A DNA stretch of 6,356 nucleotides from Pseudomonas sp. PGPPP3. GTDB taxonomy: Bacteria > Pseudomonadota > Gammaproteobacteria > Pseudomonadales > Pseudomonadaceae. The DNA is taken from assembly GCA_002256055.1 (NCBI GenBank), contig NKIE01000168.1, forward strand, positions 1 to 6,356. Direction: 5' to 3'. Shown piece after piece: positions 1-5,732 of the stretch (positions are counted from its first letter, which is position 1; every line of letters begins with the position of its first letter). The notes beneath the pieces were generated by a model. The model was not told the DNA's origin, made no database searches, and saw nothing but the letters and a program-made list of their open reading frames with translations. Both the position numbers and the translations under genes were made by a program.

Positions 1-107
<107 letters not shown>

Positions 108-133
108 CTAAATCCTAAAATTAATCCTGACAC

Positions 134-1231
134 TTACGCACGAGAGGAAACAAAACTGTTGGCGACATCACACACATAGTCGATATCAGCCATGGTATGG
201 CAATAGGACACGGGCAAGCTCAGGGTCGTTCGATGAATTTCCTCGGAGATCGGATACTCACCGAACAAAATACAGCGCATCGCAACTTGATGATGGGGCG
301 CCACCGGGTAATGCACCTCGGTACCCACGCCATTCTCCAACAAATACGCCTTTAACTCGTCACGCAATGCATGGCGAATATTGAAAATATGATAAACATC
401 CACATGCTGGGCATTTAACTTGGGAAGCACGTACTCGCTGGAGAGTTTGCTCAAGTACTGCTTGGCCAGCACCTGTTTATGCGCAGTGATAGCCGCAATG
501 TGCCGCAACTTCACACGCAGAAAAGCAGCCTGAATTTCATCCAGTCGGGAATTAAAGCCCACGACCTGATTGTGGTACTTCTGGGAAGAACCATAGTTGC
601 GCAGCATTTTGACTTTTTGCAGCAATGCCTCGTCATTGCAAACGACTGCGCCAGCGTCGCCCAAGGCGCCCAAATTCTTCGTGGGATAAAAACTAAAGCA
701 CCCAAAGTCACCAAAGCTGCCGGTCATCTTGCCTTTATAGGTCGCGCCATGAGACTGGGCACAATCTTCAAGTAGGCGTAGTCCATAGACGCTACACAAC
801 GCCAAAATAGGGTCCATATCGCAGGCTTTGCCATACAAATGGACGACCATGATCGCCTTGGTATTGGCGCTGATTTTTGCCTCAATCTTCTTCGGGTCAA
901 TGTTGTAGGTAGCGAGCTCAGGCTCAACCAGTACAGGCTGCAAGCCCGCCTGCACGATCGCCAAAATGGTTGCAATATAGGTATTCGCCGGCACTATCAC
1001 TTCAGCGCCTACAGGCAACTCCAACGCGCGCAGGGCGATGACCAAGGCATCGAGACCATTGGCTACGCCGGCGCAATAAGCGGTACCGGTATAGCTGGCA
1101 AACTCCCGTTCAAAAGCCCTGACTTGCTCACCCAGCACATACCAGCCGCCCTCAAGCGTTGCCTTGAAGACCTGCTGGTACTCATCAAAGAATGGCGCGT
1201 TGAGTTTTGCGAGATTTTCGTACGGAATCAT
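134..1231 (-). CDS. fdtB: dTDP-sugar 3-aminotransferase, DegT/DnrJ/EryC1 family (FdtB/QdtB type)
   Basis: A 365-aa PLP-dependent sugar aminotransferase, full length for the family. Visible features are the N-terminal IPYENL and the phosphate-side ANGLDAL segment (residues 57-63). The cofactor-ring contact lies in LLEDCAQSHGA (153-163, Asp156). The Schiff-base lysine is Lys185 in FYPTKNLGALGDAGA (181-195). NSRLDEIQA follows at 227-235, VHYPVAPH at 306-313 and LSLPV at 337-341. Family members transfer an amino group from glutamate to a keto sugar nucleotide. The adjoining ketoisomerase gene makes a 3-keto-6-deoxyhexose the likely substrate, giving dTDP-3-amino-3,6-dideoxyhexose in the cytoplasm. 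The ATG overlaps the ketoisomerase stop as ATGA (1228-1231). No good Shine-Dalgarno is seen upstream, so translation is probably coupled. The fdtB rather than qdtB name rests on residues in the neighbour, not on this protein; DegT family membership itself is clear. Confidence 0.9.
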   Translation of the reverse strand: MIPYENLAKLNAPFFDEYQQVFKATLEGGWYVLGEQVRAFEREFASYTGTAYCAGVANGLDALVIALRALELPVGAEVIVPANTYIATILAIVQAGLQPVLVEPELATYNIDPKKIEAKISANTKAIMVVHLYGKACDMDPILALCSVYGLRLLEDCAQSHGATYKGKMTGSFGDFGCFSFYPTKNLGALGDAGAVVCNDEALLQKVKMLRNYGSSQKYHNQVVGFNSRLDEIQAAFLRVKLRHIAAITAHKQVLAKQYLSKLSSEYVLPKLNAQHVDVYHIFNIRHALRDELKAYLLENGVGTEVHYPVAPHHQVAMRCILFGEYPISEEIHRTTLSLPVSYCHTMADIDYVCDVANSFVSSRA

Positions 1232-1590
1232 GGGTATTTTTCGTCTATATAATCGTTTTGATCATATCGCTCGGAAGCGAAAACCAGCAGTGTGGCAGAC
1301 GACGAAAAATCACCCATAGTGTGCCAATCTTCAGGTTCAACTAACAGGCACTTACTGGGCGAATCCAGTTTGAATACCTGCTCAGACTGCCCATCGTTGA
1401 CATAAATATCGCAGCTTCCAGAAAGACAAATAAGCGCTTGACGCGTACGTTTATGGCGATGTCCACCACGAGTGGCAGTTACATCATAAATATAATACAC
1501 ACGATTTATCTCAAAGGGTAGAAAACCCTCTAGCACCGACAACGAACCTCTGGAATCGGAAAAGGTTGGAACATCCAGTAAACGAGCCAT
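1228..1590 (-). CDS. fdtA: dTDP-4-keto-6-deoxyglucose 3,4-ketoisomerase, WxcM-like cupin (FdtA type)
   Basis: A 120-aa single-domain cupin of the FdtA/QdtA/WxcM-like family. It moves the keto group of dTDP-4-keto-6-deoxy-D-glucose from C4 to C3, preparing it for the downstream aminotransferase. Numbering from the ATG at 1590, it shows DSRGSLSVLE (12-21), INRVYYIYD (28-36) and the catalytic histidine pair in RGGHRHK (His44, His46). It continues with QALICLSGS (51-59), EDWHTMGDFS (87-96) and YDQNDYI near the end. Arg14 and His90 match what I recall of FdtA (galacto product) rather than QdtA, which has Tyr and Arg there. At about 120 residues it is slightly shorter than the roughly 135-140 aa characterised enzymes, lacking a C-terminal extension. 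An in-frame TTG at 1591-1593 is rejected as start because the GAGGT site sits too close to it. The ATG overlaps the preceding stop as TGATG. Confidence 0.88.
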   Translation of the reverse strand: MARLLDVPTFSDSRGSLSVLEGFLPFEINRVYYIYDVTATRGGHRHKRTRQALICLSGSCDIYVNDGQSEQVFKLDSPSKCLLVEPEDWHTMGDFSSSATLLVFASERYDQNDYIDEKYP

Positions 1591-2582
1591 CAATACCTCA
1601 GCAATTGTTCAATTGCATGAAAATTCATATAACCCAATACTCTTCTCCTTAACAATTTAAGGCGCCAGAAAAAATCCATTTTTATCGGGCTGACACTATT
1701 AATAGAAGCGGAAAATTCAGCATCGGACCTTATGTCAACTTCAATACTCAACAAATGCGCCAGATACGGCTTATAAATCAATTTCTTGACAATATTGGAA
1801 AGCTTGTAATAACCCAGTTCAACATGAGCACTTCCGACAAACTTGAAATTTTGGAAGTGGTAAAAGACAACACCAAAACCCTTCGCAGAACTGCGTTCCG
1901 TGGCCAAAATACCCGATCTATCCTCATATGTGAAATCGTACTGCTGCACATTCCAGGGCGCGACACCACCGCCAAGATGCCTTAGCTCATGCACGCCAGC
2001 GAAGCTCTGTGGCCAGTCATCCAAATACTTCTGATCGCCGAACCGCCCATCCTCGTAACGCGCGAAGCACCATTCCAGACATGCCTCAAGCCACCAATTT
2101 AGAACCCTAATGCCCTCCTCCGTACCACGGAAGGTCATAAACTGAACGCAATAGATACCACTGGTAGCAGACTGGTCATATTCGGCAGTGTAACGGTGCT
2201 CCGTGATCAACACCGAGCGATCGCCCATCTCGTCGATCAACTGACCTGGATCGGCAAAAAAATAGATATCAGCGTCGAGATAGGTGCAACTTGGCAATGA
2301 ATAGTTGTCCATCGCAAACTTGATAACTTGCGGCGTGCAGGTCCAGCAATATTCAGCCTTGTTACGGCCGGACTTCACCTTCAGTAACTGAGGATTCTCA
2401 AACTCTGCCAGCGAAATCACTGTCACCGATGGAAAGTTTTGTTTCAACAAATAATCCTTCGATAAATCATCGAAAGCAAAAATATACAAATGAAATTCTG
2501 GGCAGTGGCGGCGCAGTGATTCGTACATAGCTACGCCACGAGACAAATAATACGAATCGAACAAGGTGCAGAAATTATGCAT
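1590..2582 (-). CDS. GT-A fold glycosyltransferase, GT8-like, with DxD motif
   Basis: A 330-aa protein resembling the nucleotide-diphospho-sugar transferases found in many O-antigen and capsule clusters. From the ATG at 2582 it begins MHNFCTLFDSYYLSRG, with an AMYESLRRHCPEFHLYIF-type first strand and helix as in GT8-like enzymes. Next come the CWTCTP segment (about 79-84) and the metal-binding DxD at Asp103-Ala-Asp105 within YLDADIYFF. EHRYT lies at about 128-132, then SGIYCVQF, GDQKYLDDWP (182-191) and HLGGGVAPWNV (202-212). It should be cytoplasmic and transfer a sugar from a nucleotide donor to the growing lipid-linked repeat; donor and linkage cannot be read from sequence. The start overlaps the methyltransferase gene by 8 bp and has AAGAAGG 6 nt upstream. 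A longer TTG reading from 2600 adds six poorly fitting residues. The C-terminal ~60 residues are basic and variable and could contact the membrane. Confidence 0.82.
   Translation of the reverse strand: MHNFCTLFDSYYLSRGVAMYESLRRHCPEFHLYIFAFDDLSKDYLLKQNFPSVTVISLAEFENPQLLKVKSGRNKAEYCWTCTPQVIKFAMDNYSLPSCTYLDADIYFFADPGQLIDEMGDRSVLITEHRYTAEYDQSATSGIYCVQFMTFRGTEEGIRVLNWWLEACLEWCFARYEDGRFGDQKYLDDWPQSFAGVHELRHLGGGVAPWNVQQYDFTYEDRSGILATERSSAKGFGVVFYHFQNFKFVGSAHVELGYYKLSNIVKKLIYKPYLAHLLSIEVDIRSDAEFSASINSVSPIKMDFFWRLKLLRRRVLGYMNFHAIEQLLRY
1595..1599 (-). promoter_or_regulatory. Ribosome-binding site GAGGT deciding the fdtA start
   Basis: On the minus strand GAGGT lies so that its GAGG core is 5 nt before the ATG at 1588-1590 but only 2 nt before the in-frame TTG at 1591-1593. 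The ATG is therefore the better start. It sits inside the end of the upstream glycosyltransferase gene. Confidence 0.7.
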
Positions 2583-3303
2583 TGCTGACCTTCTTGGCAA
2601 TCACCACGTTATCCAAATACAAGTCGTCGCTTCCAGGAAGAATTTTTGCCATTAGAGCACCGACAATATTGAATGGCGCCATCAAAAAGAAGCAAACCAT
2701 AACATTCAACAGCGTGCTTTTAGTCACAGTGAGTTTAAACAGATAGGCATTGATCAACTGAAATACCACAGCGATATCTGCCGAGGTCTTACGCGCCTCA
2801 ACGACCTCGAAACCGCTGGCAGCCAGCACAGCTTTCAAGCCAAACGAGCTGTAACGTGCGTAGTCATAGGGCTGTTCGTGCTCGTCCCAGACAAAAGGTA
2901 CGGTCAACAACAACATCCCTTCAAGCCGCACAACACGGTTTAGTTCGGCGAGAAATTCGGAAGGATTGAACACATGCTCAAATACTTGATTGACCACCAA
3001 ACTATCGAATTCGGCAGCGTCAAATGGGAAAACCTTGCCATCGTAGAAGAAATCAGCGTTTTTGCTGTTTCTATTCGTCTCGGTATCTAACTCCAGACCA
3101 ACGTACTCACGGGCATTCAAAAAGAGCTTTTGATAAGGCTTTGTTCCACAGCCCACATCCAGCACCTTACCGGAAATACGCGCAGAAAAATCGTTGACCG
3201 CCTTATATAACCCGCGCCTCGCAAAATAAAATGGGTTGATAAAAAGACTGAGCAAGGACGGAGCAAAATTTTCCCTGAGCACAATACGCTTAAGAAATTG
3301 CAT
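2575..3303 (-). CDS. Class I SAM-dependent methyltransferase (Methyltransf_11 type)
   Basis: A 242-aa class I methyltransferase. SAM-binding motif I is VLDVGCGTKPY (47-57), followed by the acidic post-strand-2 region VGLELD (68-73). NQVFEHV (105-111) is the post-motif usual in this group, then LLLTVPF (131-137) and HEQPYDYARYSSFGL (142-156). Close relatives in polysaccharide clusters are usually unassigned; an O-methyl transfer to a sugar hydroxyl or chain end is a reasonable inference, not shown. The residues around 195-220 form a hydrophobic stretch rich in Leu, Val, Phe and Met, which suggests membrane contact, fitting a lipid-linked acceptor. The ATG at 3301-3303 has AAAGG 6 nt upstream and overlaps the end of the preceding gene by 14 bp. 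Its own stop overlaps the next start by 8 bp, implying translational coupling in both directions. Confidence 0.85.
   Translation of the reverse strand: MQFLKRIVLRENFAPSLLSLFINPFYFARRGLYKAVNDFSARISGKVLDVGCGTKPYQKLFLNAREYVGLELDTETNRNSKNADFFYDGKVFPFDAAEFDSLVVNQVFEHVFNPSEFLAELNRVVRLEGMLLLTVPFVWDEHEQPYDYARYSSFGLKAVLAASGFEVVEARKTSADIAVVFQLINAYLFKLTVTKSTLLNVMVCFFLMAPFNIVGALMAKILPGSDDLYLDNVVIAKKVSNA
2589..2595 (-). promoter_or_regulatory. Ribosome-binding site AAGAAGG of the GT8-like gene
   Basis: AAGAAGG ends 6 nt before the ATG at 2580-2582, an ideal spacing. It lies inside the last codons of the methyltransferase gene. It supports the ATG over the in-frame TTG at 2598-2600, which lies upstream of this site. 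Confidence 0.7.
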
Positions 3304-4105
3304 GACTCACCTTTTCCAAAAAGAAGCCTTTGAAAATAAAGTCTTCACCGTGGGTATCCAAGGGTGAATCAAAGGTCTCGATAACCCTGTAGCCGTGCCG
3401 ATCCATCTGAGCGATGAAACTCCCCTCGTCCAGTATCCAAGCCGGATAGCTGGCGGTATAAATACGTGGATCAACTCGCTGCACTTTCAGCACATCCCTG
3501 CCGAGCTGATTGAAGGGTGTCCGATCAATAACGATATAGGGCAAGCCTTCAGCGCAAAGCGTGTCCAGCCAATGCTGGGGGGCAGGCAAATATTGCAGGA
3601 CACTGGATAGCAACAACACATTGGGCTGCCGCCCTTGACGGCAAGTACCGATATCCGGAAAAAAGCCCAACTGCTCCTCAGCAATATGTGCTGCACCAAA
3701 CTCAAAAAAATGCGCCTGCTCAACAACAGACCACTGACTATCGATGCCGGCCAGAAAGCGTCGATTGAGAAAATAAGAGCTACCCAAGCTACCGCCAAAA
3801 TCGAGCACACTAAGTCTGCCGCCCTCCCGCGCAGCGACGCTCAAAAGGCAAGCGAGGCTGGCCCACGAATACTGCGGTTCCTTGAAAAGAAAGGAATCAC
3901 GCTCACTGAAAAACTCACCCGACTTAACCCGCAACGCGGCTGTTTGCACGCGCTCGAAAAGGCCATGGTCCGCATAGCCTTGGCAAAGCGCCTCGGCCTC
4001 CTCCCAGCATTTATAGTCGCCCTGCAATCCGTAATTGCCGCGCACTAGCGATCTAAACACCGATAAAAAAATTGGAGGAATAAATTGCCTTAATAAATTC
4101 CGCAC
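3290..4105 (-). CDS. Putative methyltransferase, TIGR04325 family
   Basis: A 271-aa protein with the features of the TIGR04325 group of methyltransferase-like proteins found in surface-polysaccharide clusters. It starts with a hydrophobic/basic segment (NLLRQFIPPIFLSVFRSLVRG, residues 3-23) and a GDYKCWEEA region (29-37). SAM-fold motifs follow: VLDFGGSLGSSYF (100-112, a glycine-rich motif I variant), WSVVEQ (125-130), LLLSSVLQYLP (164-174) and VIDRTPF (192-198). KGFFLEK lies close to the C-terminus (259-265). Family function is not established to my knowledge; a sugar methyltransferase role is inferred from fold and context. The start is GTG (4103-4105) with AAGGA 7 nt upstream, and no ATG lies near; the resulting N-terminus fits the family. 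A 68-bp A+T-rich gap precedes it, and it overlaps the next methyltransferase by 14 bp. Confidence 0.83.
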   Translation of the reverse strand: MRNLLRQFIPPIFLSVFRSLVRGNYGLQGDYKCWEEAEALCQGYADHGLFERVQTAALRVKSGEFFSERDSFLFKEPQYSWASLACLLSVAAREGGRLSVLDFGGSLGSSYFLNRRFLAGIDSQWSVVEQAHFFEFGAAHIAEEQLGFFPDIGTCRQGRQPNVLLLSSVLQYLPAPQHWLDTLCAEGLPYIVIDRTPFNQLGRDVLKVQRVDPRIYTASYPAWILDEGSFIAQMDRHGYRVIETFDSPLDTHGEDFIFKGFFLEKVSHAIS

Positions 4106-4173
4106 AGATCAGTCCTTAATAGCGGCAGTTGCAAATAAGAAAATCAAACATAAAAACCAAATATCGATCACTT
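4106..4173. other. A+T-rich 68-bp gap, the only sizeable intergenic space
   Basis: This gap separates the GT2-like gene from the TIGR04325-type gene. By hand count 22 of 68 bases are G or C, lower than the flanking genes. Apart from the ribosome-binding site at 4113-4117, I see no convincing promoter hexamers, hairpin, terminator or small gene in it. It may mark a join between gene modules. Confidence 0.6.
4113..4117 (-). promoter_or_regulatory. Ribosome-binding site AAGGA before a GTG start
   Basis: AAGGA lies 7 nt before the GTG at 4103-4105, and no ATG is nearby in frame. The site supports GTG initiation of the TIGR04325-type gene. It is the only start in the window placed after a real intergenic gap and not obviously coupled to an upstream stop. 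Confidence 0.68.
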
Positions 4174-5079
4174 TTAACTGTTCAAAAAATTCCTCAGCCT
4201 GCGCTGCAAACGGGAAAACACACTTACCCTACCGGTCTTGAAAAAAACCTCAAATGCCTTTCTGGCTACGCTCGAGTCTTCGACGTCGATACCGCCAACA
4301 CGTAATGACTTGGAACTAACCGCCACATCATGGTGGCTTGTATTGGCGCAATGGGTTCCGCTTTCGTCATTACCAATATTATGAATCAAACTAACGCCTG
4401 GATAGAGAGTGAACTTACCAGCCAGAAATACTGAGGCATACCAACGTATGGCCCAAGAACTATTACGGCCCTGCACCTGATCTTTCAGCATTTGGGTGTA
4501 AGGATAGGTTCCATCGAAATCAAACCTGCGCATGAGCTTTTTATTCTTAAGCTCGTCCAAAAGGTACGTTCCATCCGGGTTGAAAATCGCCCAGCCACGA
4601 GACCAGGTCGCCCAGCCCCAGCAATCTGCTCCTGCCAGAAAGAAAATCTCAGGAAGCGTACTAGTTACTGGGTATACGTAACCGTGAATGCTGGCCACGC
4701 GCTCGTCCTCGGCGTATTCGTTCAAGGCATCATTCATGAATTTTAAAAAATGCGACGACGTAACCATATCGTCCTCCAGCACGATCACCTTGCCCCGCTC
4801 CCCAACGACCTCGGACACTCCCTGAATAATATTTTTTGCCAGCCCAAGATTTTTTTCGCGATTGCGCAATAAAACACTTTTGAAGCCGACCACACCAGAG
4901 AGGTATTTTCTGACCTCGTTGACGACAGCGTCATCATCTAAACTACGCGCCCCATCAGAATATACTATGAGATCAGTCTCACTTGATAGTTCGTTAAGCA
5001 ACAACGACTCGACCGTTCTACGCGTATGATCCAAGCGCCTATATACAAACATTACAACCGGAGCAAGTTCCTCATTCAT
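4174..5079 (-). CDS. Glycosyltransferase, GT2-like (GT-A fold)
   Basis: A 301-aa GT-A fold glycosyltransferase. The N-terminal nucleotide-binding segment APVVMFVYRRLDHTRRTVES (6-25) begins the fold, followed by VYSDGA (39-44) and NLGLAKNI (77-84). The DxD-equivalent acidic cluster is VLEDDM (100-105). WGWATW (154-159), SWAIRWYAS (208-216) and LIHNIGNDESGTH (231-243) are conserved in this sugar-transferase subgroup. It should act on the cytoplasmic face of the inner membrane, adding one sugar of the repeat; donor and acceptor are unknown. The last 25 residues are strongly basic (SRLQRRLRNFLN), consistent with peripheral binding to acidic lipid. The ATG lies 2 nt after the TAG of the upstream gene, with no clear Shine-Dalgarno, so translation is probably coupled. 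It is the last gene before the only sizeable gap in the window. Confidence 0.87.
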   Translation of the reverse strand: MNEELAPVVMFVYRRLDHTRRTVESLLLNELSSETDLIVYSDGARSLDDDAVVNEVRKYLSGVVGFKSVLLRNREKNLGLAKNIIQGVSEVVGERGKVIVLEDDMVTSSHFLKFMNDALNEYAEDERVASIHGYVYPVTSTLPEIFFLAGADCWGWATWSRGWAIFNPDGTYLLDELKNKKLMRRFDFDGTYPYTQMLKDQVQGRNSSWAIRWYASVFLAGKFTLYPGVSLIHNIGNDESGTHCANTSHHDVAVSSKSLRVGGIDVEDSSVARKAFEVFFKTGRVSVFSRLQRRLRNFLNS

Positions 5080-5081
5080 CT

Positions 5082-5732
5082 CTATAAACCGAGGCAGTTT
5101 TCGGACCGGTAGAAGATCGCGGTTTCGGAAACATAGGTAACAATGGGGGCCAGCCCGCGGAATGCGATCATTTTAAAACCATGATCCAACAAAAACTCTA
5201 TACCTTCCCGATACTCTTCCCGATCAGAGTTATCAAGTAGAATCACGCCGTCATTAGCAACATAGTTAATGCTCTGTTTGAGGCAATTAACTCTGTCACG
5301 CCCATCGACAACGACCAAATCCCAACGCTGATCGCCGGCTACAGCTTGGCTGTATAAGCCACCGTACTCCAATTCGACATAGCTCAACTTGGCGTTATCA
5401 GGCAGCGTACCACTAATTTTTTCATACCATTCGCGATCGTGCTCTACCGAATTAACGACGGCAACACGACTAGCCCACCAGCGCGTGCTATTTCCGCTTC
5501 CATATTCGAAAACCTTCATCCCCTTACCTACTCGGATTTCCAGAAAATGAATGGCTGGATAAGTAATCCAAGGTATAGGATTTCCCTGGCCATCCACGGA
5601 AGTAAAACCCGAGGCGCTAGCCTCCCAGCCATAAGCAAGCAATGCATCGCGCTTAAGCCGAATAATATATAAAAGACCCAGCTTTTCTAAGAAACGCCTC
5701 ACAATATATTTCGCGATATTCTTTACGCTCAC
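5082..5732 (-). CDS. Class I SAM-methyltransferase-like protein in O-antigen cluster
   Basis: A 216-aa protein with a Rossmann-like SAM-binding core. VFEYGSGNST (74-83) serves as motif I, followed by an acidic residue in NSVEHD (94-99). WDLVVVDGRDRVNC (137-150) is the strand-4 region and GVILLDNSDREEY (162-174) the strand-5/6 region. The C-terminus reads GLAPIVTYVSETAIFYR. The first 35 residues are basic and amphipathic (RRFLEKLGLLYIIRLKRDALL) and could contact the membrane. The family is seen in polysaccharide clusters as a predicted methyltransferase; I know of no proven substrate, and catalysis other than methylation is possible. The start is GTG at 5730-5732, immediately after the flippase stop (TAAGTG), with AGAAGG 8 nt upstream. 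The stop lies 2 nt before the next glycosyltransferase, so the three genes are probably co-translated. Confidence 0.78.
   Translation of the reverse strand: MSVKNIAKYIVRRFLEKLGLLYIIRLKRDALLAYGWEASASGFTSVDGQGNPIPWITYPAIHFLEIRVGKGMKVFEYGSGNSTRWWASRVAVVNSVEHDREWYEKISGTLPDNAKLSYVELEYGGLYSQAVAGDQRWDLVVVDGRDRVNCLKQSINYVANDGVILLDNSDREEYREGIEFLLDHGFKMIAFRGLAPIVTYVSETAIFYRSENCLGL

Noticed and set aside
839..1252. Plus-strand open frame of 137 codons opposite the aminotransferase and ketoisomerase genes
   Set aside because: It lies antisense to well-supported family proteins, shows no recognisable domain, and is best explained as a shadow of their codon pattern.
1228..1590. Calling the ketoisomerase/aminotransferase pair qdtA/qdtB (Qui3N)
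   Set aside because: Arg14 and His90 fit the FdtA pattern; the pair is named fdt, with the caveat that this rests on remembered structure work.
2575..4105. The two adjacent methyltransferase genes as a tandem duplication or one frameshifted gene
   Set aside because: Their motifs, lengths and N-terminal regions differ, and each has its own start and ribosome-binding site; they belong to different families.
4106..4173. Possible internal promoter in the A+T-rich gap (TTGGTT or TTGATT with downstream A/T-rich hexamers)
   Set aside because: The best pairings match the sigma-70 hexamers at only about half the positions, as expected by chance in A+T-rich DNA.
3635..4241. Plus-strand open frames (3635-4048 and 4035-4241) opposite the TIGR04325-type gene and the gap
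   Set aside because: No family resemblance; they cross the gap and gene ends without credible ribosome-binding sites. The minus-strand gene with conserved motifs explains the first, and the second is low-complexity A+T-rich sequence.
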